Numbered from the stretch's first letter, positions 50,298 through 62,875 are shown. The stretch: DNA of 64,000 bases from Neofusicoccum parvum (GCA_020912385.1 CP087209.1:2046001-2110000), one strand, 5' to 3'. The notes: generated by a model not told the origin, from the sequence alone. A program made the numbers and translations.

Positions 50298-52326
50298 ATG
50301 GCTGGAGAGCAGATTGACAGCAGGGATGCCGTCTCCGCGCAAGCGGGGCCATTGGGCAAGCAGGACGGCTTCCACGAGGACCGGGAAGTCGGCCAGGAAG
50401 TCCTGGATGTGGATCGCATTGAGCGCGTGTACAAGTGAGTCCTCGCCAGGCGCCTCTGCCGGAACACGACGCTGATGCATGCTCCAGGAAACTGGACCGT
50501 CGGATTCTGCCTGGTGATTGAAGACTTCCTGCCTCTCGTCTCCGAATTAGCGCTCACCTTCCGCCACAGCCTTCTGGGTTCTCTACTTCCTCTGCTCGGC
50601 CATCCGCTCCAATGTCGGTCTTGCGCAGACGATGAACAGCGACGTCGGCCATGACCTCGCATCGCAAATGCACCTGACTGCGAAGGAGGTCTCTACCGGC
50701 CTTGCCCTCTTCTACGTCTGCTATGTCATCTTCGATCTTCCTTCGAACCTGGTAATGTCAAAGCTCAGCCCGCACCTCTGGATGAGCAGGATTGTCATTG
50801 GCGTTGGCATCATCGGCGCCTGCATGGCTGCCGTGAAGGCTGAGTGGAGCTTCTAGTAAGCTTTGTTTCCACGCTTCCCTACTGCATTCCCTAACCAATT
50901 TCAGTCTTCTGCGACTGCTGCTCGGAATTGTTATTGCGGGAATGTGGCCGGGCATGTCCTACTACCTAACGCTTTTCTACCCACCCTCGCGCACCGGCAA
51001 GCGCATCGGGCGCTATTTCACCGCTGCTCAAGTTTCAGCTGCCGTTGTGGGCCTTGTTTCTGCCGGATTCCAGGAGATGGACGGAGCGCGCGGTCTGGTC
51101 GGCTTCCAGTGGATGTTCCTCGTCTATGGTCTTGTCACCATTGTCGTCGGCATCACCCTACTTTGGTGGCTTCCGGACCGCCCACTGCCTCCTGGCCAAG
51201 CCAGGGACCGCTCAGGATGGAAGAAGTGGATCCCCCAGAGCGCGCCGGCTTTGACAGGCGAGGACGCAAGGATCCACTACGAGGATCTGAGAAGAGTCTA
51301 TCACCACAAACCATGGACCCTCCGTGATCTCTGGCAAGTCCTCATCGACTGGCGTCTCTGGCCGCTTTCCATTATGTACTTTGGCGTTGTGGGCGTCGGC
51401 ATTGGCACCCAGCTTTACGCTAGTGTCATCATCAAGGCCATCAATCCGAGCCTGAGCGGGGTGGACTTGTCACTACTGACAGCCCCCATCTGGATTGTGA
51501 GTGTGCCAAAAACGAATCCTCAGCAAGCTCAAACCAAGTTAACGAGTCGCAGATGGACCTTATTGCCATTCTTATCGTCACGCCGCTCTCCGACCGCTTC
51601 CACCACCACCGTGCTCTCTTCTTCTCCATCGCCGTCCTCATCCAGATAGCCGGCTTGCTCGTCACGACCTTCGCTCCCGCGCAACCACACCCATGGGCCC
51701 GCTACGGCGGTCTTCTTATGTAAGGCCACCCTCCGCCCCACGATGAACATGCATATCTTTCCTCTCTCCGCTCCGCTCCACCCCTCCACACCCTCCCCGC
51801 TTTCTTCTCCCCGCGCCCCACATCCACCTCCCTCCCCTTCCAAGTTTTTTTCTCTCCCCCAAACCACCCACCCCTGCCGCCCATCACCGCACATCATCAA
51901 CGAGGAGAACAAAAGCTAACGGCCGATCGATCCACCAGGGTCGGGTTCGGCCTCGGCCCGACGGTCCCGCTCACCATGGCGTGGACGAACGAGATCTTCC
52001 AGCCGCGCCACGGCGAGGTCGGCGTGGCCGCCGCCTCGGCCCTGGTATCCGGGCTGGGCAACCTCGGCTCCATCATGACGACGTACGCGCTGTACACGGG
52101 CTGGCCGGCCGACGCGCAGGGCCGCCACAAGTACCGCCGCAGCAACCTCGTCATGGTCGGCATCCTGGTGGCGAGCGTGCTGGCGGCCGCCGTGATGGCC
52201 GTGGGCGTGCGGCTGAGCGCGAAGAGGGACGCGGCCGGGAGGGGGGAGGGCGGCGTCGTGGATGCGGCGGCCGTGAGGGAGGAGAGGCAGAGGGGGTTGG
52301 GGAGGTTGCCCTGGGGGAAAAGGTGA
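50298..52326 (+). CDS. MFS permease, Dal5/Tna1-like
   Basis: There are six exons: 50298-50434, 50488-50513 (26 nt), 50570-50855, 50905-51496, 51553-51719 and 51939-52326, for 531 residues. After a hydrophilic start, KKLDRRILPAFWVLYFLCSAIRSNVGLAQTMN is the first transmembrane segment with the D-R-x-x-L-P signature of fungal anion:cation symporters. DLPSNLVMSKLSPHLWMSR is the typical loop 2-3. The pattern GMWPGMSYYLTLFYPPSRTGKRIGRYFTAAQVSAAVVG also fits nicotinate/allantoate-type permeases. Motifs QPRHGEVGVAAASALVSGLGNLGS and YRRSNL near the end complete the family layout. The last intron is unusually long (219 nt) and pyrimidine-rich. The substrate is unknown. It is likely a plasma-membrane proton symporter and stands next to no pathway genes. 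Confidence 0.9.
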
Positions 52327-52705
52327 TGGGGGAGGTCTGGTGTTCTGTTGCGGTGGGTGGGGAGGGTCGTGTGGAGCATTGGTTTGGCGTCTCAAGAGCT
52401 CGAGATAGAGCGCGCTTTGATATCCGGGGGCGCGAGATGAGTGTCGGCGCGGGTCGTGGATGAGGGATGGCACGTATAGACATGGGAAGAGCTAGGGATT
52501 TCATCCAAAAAGAAAAAAGTTGTTGTGTCGCATCTCCCTCTGCGCCGAGCAAAGAAGCGATCGAGGTATCTCTATATCCCATATTCCCTTATCCAACATT
52601 ACCTCCACCATCACAGCAAAAAATTCCGTCGGAAACATCAACACCGACAGCAGGCCCGACGGCCCAAGGTATCATCGCCAAAACACCACCACCCCATCCC
52701 CTCCA
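52327..52705. other. Intergenic between convergent transporter genes
   Basis: 379 nt between the stops of two transporter genes. No feature is recognised beyond likely 3' ends. Confidence 0.5.
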
Positions 52706-54680
52706 TCAACGCCCGTTCACCACGCCCTTCTCATCCGCCACGTCCTCGCCCACGTTCTCCACGTTCCGCGTCCTCTTCTTGTCGCCGACGTTCGAGTTCC
52801 CGAACGCGGCGCCGCTGCCCCCGGCCGCGCCGGCGCTCGACCGGCGCCGGCCCTCGGCGTGGGCGGCGGCCTCCTCCGTGTCGTTGTAGTCGATGAGCAG
52901 CTCGCCGTTCTTGCCGTAGCGGCGCGGCTCGTCGCGCGCGACCCTGACCACGTCGAAGACGGACGTCGTCTTGTGGAAGATGGTGTCCATCTCCTCGAGC
53001 GAGCGGTACGCCGTCTCCGGGTAGAAGTAGTACGTCACGGGGATGATGAAGGCGTTGCTGTTGGGAGAGGGGGAATGTTAGCTCTTGTTCTTTTTTTTTC
53101 CTGGTGGCGGAGAGGTTGAGGGGGGTTTGCTCACATGACGGCGAAGATGATGTAGGTCTGGTAGCCGATGGACGAGAAGGCGACGGGCGTGATCATGACG
53201 ACCATGAAGTTGAAGGCCCAGTTGGCCGACGTGGACAGGGCGTTGGCGGGGGCGCGGATGCGCAGGGGCACGATTTCGGCCGGATACCTGATTCAGGACG
53301 TTAGAACGGATTCGGAGAGGGACAGAGGAGTGGACACTTACAGCCAGGTCATTCCCAGCCAGCCGATGGCGAAGAACGAGTTGAAGACAAACAGGAACGC
53401 CGCGGCCACGATACCGGCAGCGGTGTTGCGGTCGGCATCGCTCTTGCCCTCGTTGATTGAATTTGCGATGGCGAGAACGACCATGGAGAGGGACATGCCG
53501 ACGGCGCCGAATAGCATGAGCGAGCGGCGGCCGAACTTCTCGATGATGAAGACGGGGACCCAGGAGATGAGGAAGTACTCAGTGCCGTTGCAGGCGGCCA
53601 GAATGCGCGAGATGGTGGGGTCCAGGCCGACGTAGTTCTCGTAGATGTTGGCGGCATAGTACGTGATCAGATTGATTCCAGATATCTGCTGGAACACCTG
53701 GTTGACGTAGGCCAGCGCGGTGCGGTGGAAATGGCGGTCCTTCCCCATGGTGAAGAGGTCGCTGAAGCTGCCCTGGGCCATCTCGAGCACCGTGTCCTTG
53801 ATGGCCAGGAATTCGTTCTGGATGTACTGGTCGCTCTCCTCGGTGTCGTTGAGTGCGCAGAGAACCTCCATGGCCTCTTCCTCGCGGCCCTTGAGGATCA
53901 GCCAACGCGGAGACTCGGGAAGGCCGAGGATAAAGGCCAGAATGATGAGTGCGAAGAAGATCTGGAAGCCAATGGGGAAGCGCCAGCTGACGGTGCTCGG
54001 TTCGAGATACGAGAAGCCAAAATCGAGCCAGTAGCTGATGCAAATACCACCCGTAATCAGAGCACCCTCAATCATGACCAGCTGGCCGCGCCGATGCGAC
54101 TTGGAGGTCTCGGACTGCCAGGTTGGGACGGTTGAAGTATTCAGGCCGTTGCCGATGCCGGTAATGATGCGGCCAACGATGAAATGCGCGAGACCGGAAG
54201 CAGAGCACTGGAGCGCGGCACCCACGACCATGATAGCAGAGCCAATCCAGATGGTCCATCGTCTGCCGAGCATGTTGCCGACCCAAATAGTAGCCACCGC
54301 GCCGCAGAAACAGCCTGAAATTCGTCATTAACGCCGCTCTCTCCCCGGGACCCGCTGGCCCATCTGCTGGAAACTCACCAACATTGTACGACGCTACCGA
54401 AATTCCCTGAATGGTCGATCTGTGGTCCCGGTCACCCTGCGAGGTGCCGGCGTTCACGTCGATTTCGGGGAAGGTGTTGAGGAACGATGGGAGCGTGAGC
54501 AGTCCTCCCATAACGCCCTGGTCGTAGCCGAACAGCCTTGCGGGCCTGTCAGCCTCCAGTTCACTCGCGCGCGCGGGGAGAAAGGTCGTCGGCTGCTTAC
54601 AAGAAATCCAGACCGGCGATGACGCCGACGGCCACGTTGAGCTTCGTGCCTCGAAGGCCATAGAAGCGTGAGCCGAGCAT
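52706..54680 (-). CDS. MFS sugar/H+ symporter
   Basis: There are five exons: 54680-54601, 54536-54379, 54314-53342, 53287-53135 and 53057-52706, for 571 residues. The family motifs are clear: LLFGYDQGVMGGLL in helix 1, GNMLGRRWTIWIGS in the loop 2-3 position, GRIITGIGNGLNTSTVPTWQSE for the G-R-x-x-x-G-x-G signature, PESPRWL after helix 6, QQISGINLITYYAANIYE in helix 7, and PETAYRSLEEMDTIF closing helix 12. This places it in the sugar porter family of fungal plasma-membrane carriers; the PETAYRSLEE end is common in hexose, polyol and Stl1-like members. The cytosolic tail is Ala/Gly-rich (RRRSSAGAAGGSGAAF) and not conserved-looking. Glucose, a pentose or a polyol could be the substrate. All splice junctions keep frame. 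Confidence 0.94.
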
Positions 54681-57600
54681 GCTGGGCAACTGGCTGGCGA
54701 CGGCACGAGCTGTTGTTGTCTTGCTTGAACTTTTTCCGTCCTTGGCGAGCAAGCTCTGTGAGCGTTGCATCTCTCTGTCCCCTCCCGGAAGAAGACCAAA
54801 AAAGCGCAAAAGGGAAAACAGAAGGCGGTTGCTTGGGACTCGACAGGCCGGAAAACCGGGGCCGTCGTGTGTTTTATATCGGCAATTGGGCGTGGTCCAG
54901 GGCCCAGGCAGTCAGTCAAGTCCCGGGGACTAGCACGCGTTAGCGGTCAGGTCCTCCAGGGAACCATGGCTGCAGGCCGAGTCCGACGGTTGCGCGCGCG
55001 CGGTGACGTCGGCGCTCATTGGGCGGGCCCCCAGGTCGCGCTGCGCCGGGAGTCCAGGCGTGGGCATGGAGAGCGACGATCCTGGGGGACCTTCTCCGCA
55101 GGGCTCAGCGCGCGGTCCGATTGAGCGCTGGGCGGGCGCTGGAGAGCGGCGCCGGGTTGTCCCAAAGCGGGCATCCGGGCGCGCTGCTCGTGTGCGCGCT
55201 GCCAGCACCAGTGCCAGTACTTGCCGCTGCTGGACTGCGTAGCCCACGACGCCGCCCGCGCCTGCGCCCGCTACCCCTGCACCTGCGCCCGCCCGCCTGC
55301 GGCCACCCTCCGCGCGCGCGCCTTTCTTTTTTCTCGTGCGGCTCCACGGCCGGCTTCCGTTTCCCCACACGCCTGTCGCTGCCGAGCCGCCCTCACGCCC
55401 ACCATCGGGGGCAAAAAAAAAAAAAAAAAAACGCGTCCCGCGCCCGCCGTGCTGATCTTACCTCATCCTCGCCGCGTCTGAGGGCCCAGGCACCTGGACG
55501 CACAGCGCAGCGCGCAGCAAATAACCGCAACCGCCTGCTCCTGCGTCGGCGCGCGATGACTCGCGCCTGAGACGCCGGGCCGTCAGGCGCAAGGCAAAAA
55601 CCGGAATGCCGCTGCCGCTGACCGCCCGACGTGCCCGGAGATTGCCTAGCGCAGCTACTTGCCTGTGATGGCAGTTTGCGGTGCTCCACTGTAATCGGGA
55701 GGCCAAGCCTGCGAGCGCTCCATCACTGCAACCCCGGGGCTCCACTGGTGTCGTGATGCGTGCGGCGCCGCGGGGGGCTTGGGCTGGGGTTGGCCGGCAC
55801 AAACGCCGCGCGGGCAAACGAGGCTGGTGCGCGCGGGCGGCCGAGGGGTGGGTGCTGCCTCCCGAACCGTGGAGATTGGAGATGGGGAGGGGTCCCCCGG
55901 CCGCACGTCGTCATAGGCCCCGGCCCTCTTGCTGCTGTTGGTCTGATGAAGCATCCGCTGTAAGGGCAGCAACCCTCCCAGTGACCACTCTGTTTGCAAC
56001 GCTGCTCAACGGCGCGCCGGATGCGGTATGCTGGAGCGCCCGGCAAGGCTCCCCAGCGTGCTTGCTCTGCCACGTGCCGCAAGCTTGTCGCGACTGCACG
56101 AGGTCTCGCGCCAGTTCTGTCAAACGTCGAGCCTTTCCGTCGTGGTAGTTCGGCGCCGACCGTCGTGGTGGGTCCGCGCAGCTGCCTGCGCATGGGGATT
56201 CCAAGCACCCAAAGAGTGCAGGCCCAGGTGAGCGCTCTATGTTCCACCGGAGGTAAGCGCAGTCATCGCCGTGTAGGGCAACACTTGGTACCTCGAGTCC
56301 CGATGGTGGCGAGGGAGTAGCTTGAGATGCTTATATGGTGTGTAGAACGGGCTTCTGTGCCGCCAATCAAGGCCCAGCAGTTAAGACATGCTCCCCGTCC
56401 CCGATCTGGGGGCGCAGTGACCATCAGCGAAATTCGGAGGCGGTTGCAGCCCTAAGAAGGTGAGTCGAATCCTTCGTCGCCAACCGCAGCGAAGAGCAAG
56501 CCATCGCCTTCACACCGCTGGCGATGCTGTCGCAAGCACCGCGTCTCGCAATTGCCATTGTAGCTCCTGACGACTCATCTCCGGGCCCATTCATGACGCA
56601 TTTTGATCCTCGGATCCCTGCTGACCCCACGTTATTAATCGCTTGCAGCGCCGGATTCGACCAAGACTCTTACCGCCCGGCCGCCGGCCGGACGCGAGAG
56701 GCGCTCAGCCGTCTGACCATCCCGTCTCTGCCCTGCCAACGCGCCTTGTCGCATCGAGAGGGAGAGAGGAGGCCCTGAGAGGAGTGTCTCCGGAATCCCT
56801 AAAAAGGAAGTGCCGGGCCCTAACGATACATCGCGAGCAATAGACAAAAAATAAGACCGCGAAGGCGTCAGAAGTGCGGCTTCTCCATGATCACCGGTCC
56901 TTGGCGCTCTCCGCGTGAAACGCCAGAGCCATCTCATCTCTCAGCCCGTCGTGTTGGTGTTGGCGAAGGATCCTGATGGTTGATCAGAATGAATTTCCAA
57001 TACTGCGGCCGAGGCTCGGGTGCGTACCTGGTGCGTGTTCGCTGCAGAAGAGACGGTGAGCATTCCCCGGTAAGACATCGATCTTTCTCGCTTCATCTTG
57101 CCGGTCGCAGACCCAGGACTTACCAGTCACTACCTGCATGACAGGCTAAAAGGTCCGGCGGAGAGGTTGAAAACTACTGCGGCGCCACCACGCTGGTACC
57201 GATCAAATGTGCATCGCGTGTTGTTTTACTCTGCCCCTCGTATAGGCCCTTCCAGCCACAACTTCCCCACGGGGACGAAGGATATTTGGTCGAGGCTCAC
57301 ATGAGGCTTGAGCGCTGTGTGTATGCCACCGCCCCTAGAGCTTTTTCCGGGCATTCCGACACCCAGGTCGCAAAGCCATGCAGAATGTCGGCATCCATGG
57401 GCGCTGAGGATTCCTTTTCCTGGGCTGAGAATGGGAGGCGGAGCAACGGATGACAGTTCTCCTTCGTCCGAGAAGGCTTTCGTCTCGCTCAGCGGCTTTC
57501 CGCATTTGTGCCTCCGCTCCCGCTGCAACCTGCATGAATCATCGAAAGTCGGTTCCTTGACCCTGCATTCGTCAGCATCATCCTGAATCTCGTCGCCAGG

Positions 57601-57971
57601 CTATCGCCTGTCTTCTTCTGTTGCCTCTAGCGGGCAGTCGAAGGCTTCTCAGAAGGTAAGCGGTGGATGACGGGGTGATCTCCTTGCTTCGCATGTCCAG
57701 ACACTCAACGCTTTGATCGGACTCACGAAGAATCGTATGCCACGAGGGCTAAGGTATGAATGCTTGACTCTGGCATTTTATAGCGGAATCAGCTATCTCA
57801 GTATCTCCCTCATGAACAGGGCCAGCCACTACTACGCCTTGTGAAGATCAAGAAAGTCTTCGCCGAAGTATGCCCATGTCCCTCCCCTTGTTGACTCCTT
57901 TTCCCTTACTATTCACCATTTTCAGAACCACGATACTGGCCCTACGTAGACCGCAAGACTTGTGAAGCAGC
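54681..57971. other. Intergenic, 3.3 kb
   Basis: The upstream region of the sugar transporter, then the 3' flank of the CCHC gene. It is very GC-rich from 55.0 to 56.1 kb and contains a 19-nt A run. No recognisable gene or splice structure was found. Confidence 0.5.
55413..55431 (+). repeat. Homopolymer A19
   Basis: Nineteen consecutive A in GC-rich intergenic DNA. It is the longest homopolymer noticed in the window. Confidence 0.9.
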
Positions 57972-59927
57972 TTACCAGCCTCCGGAGGCCTCAACCGGGA
58001 CGCCGCCGTCCCAACCACCACTCGCAGCGCCACCGCCAGTCTCGAAACCTCCACCAAAGCCAGCGCTGTTGTTGAAGCCACCGCCAGAAGCACCGAATCC
58101 ACCATCGCCGGCCTCATTGGCCTTCGGGCACTTCTTCGGGCCGTGGCCCATCTCCTCGCAGATGGGGCATTTGACGCGAGACCAGTCTATGGAAAAGTAT
58201 CAGCGGAATTGAATCATTCGCTCGGGTGCGAGTGCGCAGCCAGCATGGAGACTCGAGCTTACCACGGGGCTTAGGGCACTCCTTCGAGAAGTGGCCCACC
58301 TCGTCACAGTTGCGGCAGGTGACGGTAGAAGGGTCGCGCGGCTTGTCGCACTCCTTCGACATGTGGCCCTCCTCGCCACAGTTGCGGCATGTCATCTTCG
58401 GAGCGTTGGGGCAATCGCCAGCAAAATGTCCCACTAAAGTTTGGATTAGCAAGAGCTTGCGCAGGGTTGGAAACATAGGTGATCAATTGAGGCATCGCCT
58501 GAGCGCGAGCGGGGTGTAGACAGGATGCCAGGCCTATCTGAGCGAACGCTCTAAGATCACTTACTCTCGTGACACTTGCGGCACTCAACGTTCTCTGCAG
58601 AACGAGGCTCAGGACAATCGCGCGAGCTGTGACCGTGCTGCTTGCAGTTGCGGCAGGCGAAGCGGTCAACACGCTCCTGCTTGCAGTCACGGGCGCGGTG
58701 ACCGAGCTCCTCGCAGATCATACACTTGACATGGGGACGACCGAGCGGCTCTTCACGCTCCTCCTTGCAGTGCTTGCTAACATGGCCAAGTTCTGCAGAA
58801 ATATCAGCTGAGTCACTCGAAGGCTTCAAGATAACGTACCACCACAGTTGCCGCACTTCGAAATCCTACGGTCATCGACGAAGCCTGCATCCTCCAGGCG
58901 CTTCAGGTTGTCCTCGGGGTCATCGGGCCAGCCCTCAAGAGCAATCTTGCGCTTCGGCTTGTCGGAGAAGTAGTAACCCAAGACATACTCGCAATCAATC
59001 TTGCCGTTGGGGCTGACAATGGTGTAGGCATTGGAGACCTCCTTCTTGAGAGCGATGAGGTAGACGTTCATCTTCTCATCCCGGAGAGTCTTCTCGATCT
59101 GCGCCAGGTTGATTAAGACCCCATTAGTAGTAAGAGCCTTGGCATAGGTCTTGAAGGCCGTCTTGAAGTCATCAAGATCCCTAGCCTTGTCGGCAGCGAC
59201 CAGCATATCCCAAGCCTCTTCATCGGTCTTGTCCTCGATGTCCTTGTACTCGACAGCACGAGGCTCTGAGCAGTCCGAAGCGATGTGGCCCTCCTTCAAG
59301 CAGTTCTTGCAGACAGTGGGGGGCTTCTGAGGGCACAGGGCAGCCGGGTGGCCGGTCTCCTTGCAAATGCGACACTCGCCGGTGAAGGGACGATCGACCC
59401 TCGGGTTGGGGCAATCCTTACTATTGTGACTAACAACGTTGTCAGCAGGATAGGCGAGAAAACTCGGAGCTGGGTTTCAAAGACTTACCCAGGCTCGCCG
59501 CAGTTGTAGCAGTTGCCCGTCATCTGCTTAGGCTGCGGGCAATCACGAGCAAAGTGGCCCTCTTCATTACAGCTTTTGCAGTGTTAGAAGGTCCTGCAAG
59601 ACTGAAAAGCTAAGTGACTTACTTGCGGCAAGCACCACCGGTGGGACCACTGCCATCTCCATCTCCGAAGTCACCACCGCCGAATCCGGTGTCGCCGTTG
59701 GCAGTGCCATTGGCGTTCGCACCGCCGTTCCAGTCGGCAGCGAAGCCATTGGCGTCGCCACTACCCTGCCAGCTGCCACCACCATCGGCTTTATGGGGCG
59801 TACTGTCTTAGCTTGAGTTCCAGAAGTACGAGGATAGATGGTCAAGGTGAGGTAGTAGAGCCGAGGCTCGACGCTTGGAGTGGTGGCGTGGCATCTTCGA
59901 CTCACCGTTGCTGTTGTCCCAGGACAT
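57972..59927 (-). CDS. CCHC zinc-knuckle protein with 11 knuckles (Gis2/Byr3/CNBP-like)
   Basis: There are seven exons: 59927-59906, 59788-59623, 59572-59489, 59429-58840, 58792-58565, 58433-58263 and 58186-57972, for 491 residues. The first splice acceptor is uncertain; 59806 is an in-frame alternative. After a Gly/Asn-rich N-terminus come eleven C-x2-C-x4-H-x4-C knuckles, for example CYNCGEPGHNSKDC, CKNCLKEGHIASDC, CRNCKQHGHSSRDC and CPICEEMGHGPKKC. Knuckles 1-4 and 5-11 are separated by about 140 residues that hold a helical/strand block (EEAWDMLVAADKARDLDDFKTAF to ALEGWPDDPEDNLKRLEDAGF). The C-terminus is Gly/Ser/Phe-rich. Such knuckles bind single-stranded RNA or DNA, and Gis2/Byr3 relatives act in translation and mRNP granules. 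This protein is larger than Gis2, so orthology is not claimed. Confidence 0.92.
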
Positions 59928-60896
59928 GTTCGTTGTGCTTCTAAGCAGATGCTTGATCAGGCAGAAGCTGTGGATCGGGATAGTGTCAGCGAGGCGTGTT
60001 TGGGTGTTGGGTGTGTTTCGTGGGACGAAGAGGAAAAGAAGACGGGAGCAGAAGGGTGCAGGAAAGAACGTGAGGCACCACAAAGAGCAGCGAGCACACA
60101 ACAGAGTCTCTTCAGCTGTGTCGCTCCCGGATGAAAAGGCTCAACTGAGGAAGAGGCGGCGCAAGGAGGTCGAGGAAGGCATGCGCGATGAGGTGCTTCA
60201 AGGTTGAGGGCAGCTTACCTTGAGGGGGTGCGGAAAGGCTGGTCGAAGCGCACTCAATCCTCTGTGGAAGATTGCAGTGCGCGTGGAAGGGGTCTCGCCA
60301 AAGGTCTGACGAAGCTTGTGGGTGTCGTAGAGTCGGAGGAGCGCAGGCGTTGAGGCACGGGACCTTGCCCTCAACCGGGCAGGCGCTCTTTCCTCCGCCA
60401 CGCTCAGGCAGCAGAGCCACTTCCAAGATCGTCTTCCTTCCAGAAACTACTACAGATGCTACTTTCCCACTGCTGCTGCACTTCCTCCACCGCTGTGCCC
60501 CTCCCTCTGCTTCATGAACTAGACCCAGCCTCAATTCGTCGACATAACACGCTTAGCCAGAAGGTTGCAGCTCACACAGCCTTTGCCTTTTTTTTTTAGC
60601 ATCTCCTCAGATGCTTCACGCGTGGTGCTTGTGCCGCACCGCCGCTTTTCTACCATCCAGAATGTGATGAAGTCGGAGCAGTACTATCCGGAAAACCCTG
60701 GTACATTGAGGATCTATTCCACTGTACCCAAAGCTTGAAAGCACAACATGAGCCTAGCAACGCAAGGAAGCAATACTGTCAAGATATTCCATTGGCTTCG
60801 AGAAGATAAACGGCTGCCAGCTCCTCAATGAACCATCCAATCAATTCCAAAATCATTGCCTTAGCCCATCGTCGTACCATGTACAAATAGCTCTTC
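59928..60896. other. Intergenic, 1.0 kb
   Basis: The promoter and leader of the CCHC gene and the 3' flank of the P450 gene. A T/A run lies near 60590. No gene is seen. Confidence 0.5.
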
Positions 60897-62875
60897 TCAG
60901 TTGAAAATCACCCTCACGCCCTTCGAGTCGAGCTTTGCGCTGGGATTAAAGAAATCATGCTTCAAATCGGCGTCACTGCGATCCGTCTTGTACATTTCGA
61001 TATCGAAACGCCCACCAAATACGGCTGCCAGCGTCAGGAATATTTCCGCCTTCGCCAGATTCAGCCCCAAACATGCACGGCTCCCTTTGCTGAAGTTCAC
61101 CAAAAACTTCTCCAACCGCTGCGCTCCCGGTTCCAGCCAACGCTCCGGACGAAATACTTTTGGCTCGGGGAAGTACGTTTCATCCTCGTGCACGATTACG
61201 GACGTCATGCCCACGGGCACACCTGCCGGGATGAACCAGTCCTTGTATCTGAGCGGCGCGTCAGGAGAAACCCGGGCAAGGCGCGCCGTCACGCCGTAGG
61301 ATATGCGGAAGCCTTCCTTGACGACTGCGTTCAAGTAGGTAAGCCTCTCTAGTTCGCGGAGAGGCGGGGTCACGGAAGGATTTTCCATGACAGGTTTGAG
61401 CTCTGCCTGCATTTTCCGAAGAACTTCAGGGTTTGCAAGAATGTGGTAGGATGTCACTGAAAGGTAGTGGGCGGTTGTTAAGGACCCGGCAGCGACTACC
61501 GTCTGTCCCTCGTCCACGAGCCGCTGAAGCTGCTTCTCTGATTCGGGCAGGTTACTATCCAGGAGTTCGTGGAAAATGGTGGAATGCTCTGTTGCCTCCA
61601 GACGACCTTCAGATTTCCTCTTCATGATCGGCATAAGCTGCTTCCTGATATACTGTAGGACATGTCAGCGTGCTCTACACGTAGCACCTTTCCTCCACCG
61701 CAACCGATCAGCTTCCAAGTGATATGAGAATCGATGCACCCCCGAGATCTTGACTAATCTCAAACATGGAGGTCGAGACTTGTACGTGAACGCCAAAGTT
61801 CAAAGCTCAAGGCGTGAGACTGGTGCGAAAAAACATCTTAGAAGTCCCCCTCCTTCTAGAGATTTTCCTCGGTTACAACACACTTGAAGACATCTTAGCG
61901 GTTAACTAATCTCTTAGTGACGTACCTTCTGAAATTCTATCTGATCCGCCGTGTTCGGGTCGATCTTCTTGGCCAACCACTCCGGAGTCCCCATAATCAG
62001 CGGCAGAATGAACGGAAACTGCTTATTAATCAGACTAAACTCCGAGATGTTCATCATCAACTGCACCCATTCCGGTCCAAAGTGCGGCTTCAGTAAAAAG
62101 CCAGTGCTCTTCGCAAAGCTGTACTCAGTGATTATGTCTGTCGTCAGAGCCGAGTATGCCACGTCGAGCGCGACAGGCTCCTTTGATTTCTTGAATTCGT
62201 CGAAACGGTCGCAAAGAGTGGAGATGGCATTGCGGAGTAGGGGCTCCAGGTTGTACACGGATTGCTTGGAAAAGAACGAGTTCAGCGGTGCTCGCCGCGC
62301 GCGATGGAACTCGTGCGACACAGTGGCGATCATGCTCGTGTCGTTGCCGAACATGGCCGCTGACCATGGCCACTTCTCGACGCGCCTTCCGGCGCCCCCA
62401 TAGAGCTCCTCGTAGAAATCCGGGTCGCTGACATGGAGCTCAAACGGGTTGATGCGGATGATGGGACCTATCTGTCGTCAGCAAACCGCTCGCATTTGGA
62501 ATGCGGGGGAATAGACAGCTAACGAGGAGAAAAATGAGGAGAAATGAGGAAGAAGTCGGAACACAGTGGTGCACGGAGAAGAAGACCCGAACGACGGTAA
62601 AGAGACGGAACAGTCGAGGGCGGAGAGGGGGAACAGGGTGCCGTACCGTATTGCTGGTGCAGTTCCTGAACTTTGAAAGTAAACCGTCCACGAAGTATGA
62701 CGTCGTAGTAGAACTCATACCACAAAGTGAGTGCGGCGAGTTTTGGGCCCGGAAACTTTGCCAATGGGCTAAAATACAAGCGATAAATGCCCCCTGCAAC
62801 GAGGTACAGCGTAAGAACACCGAGCACGGCGCCTAGAACCTGGGTGGACGTCAGTTCCTGCGCAAATAGACCCAT
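60897..62875 (-). CDS. Cytochrome P450 monooxygenase
   Basis: Three exons, 62875-62647, 62467-61926 and 61652-60897, give 508 residues. The N-terminal helix ([23 protein letters not shown]) anchors it in the ER membrane and is followed by the proline hinge [10 protein letters not shown]. The K-helix ExxR is EGFR (370-373), the PERF-type motif is FRPERW, and the heme loop is [14 protein letters not shown] with Cys451 as iron ligand. These confirm an intact P450. The I-helix segment reads AAGSLTTAH (AGSLTT at 312-317), lacking the usual acidic residue before Thr-Thr. Overall pattern resembles the trichodiene-oxygenase-like group of fungal P450s, but the substrate cannot be told and no terpene or polyketide synthase lies nearby. 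Introns of 179 and 273 nt are longer than the window norm. Confidence 0.94.
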
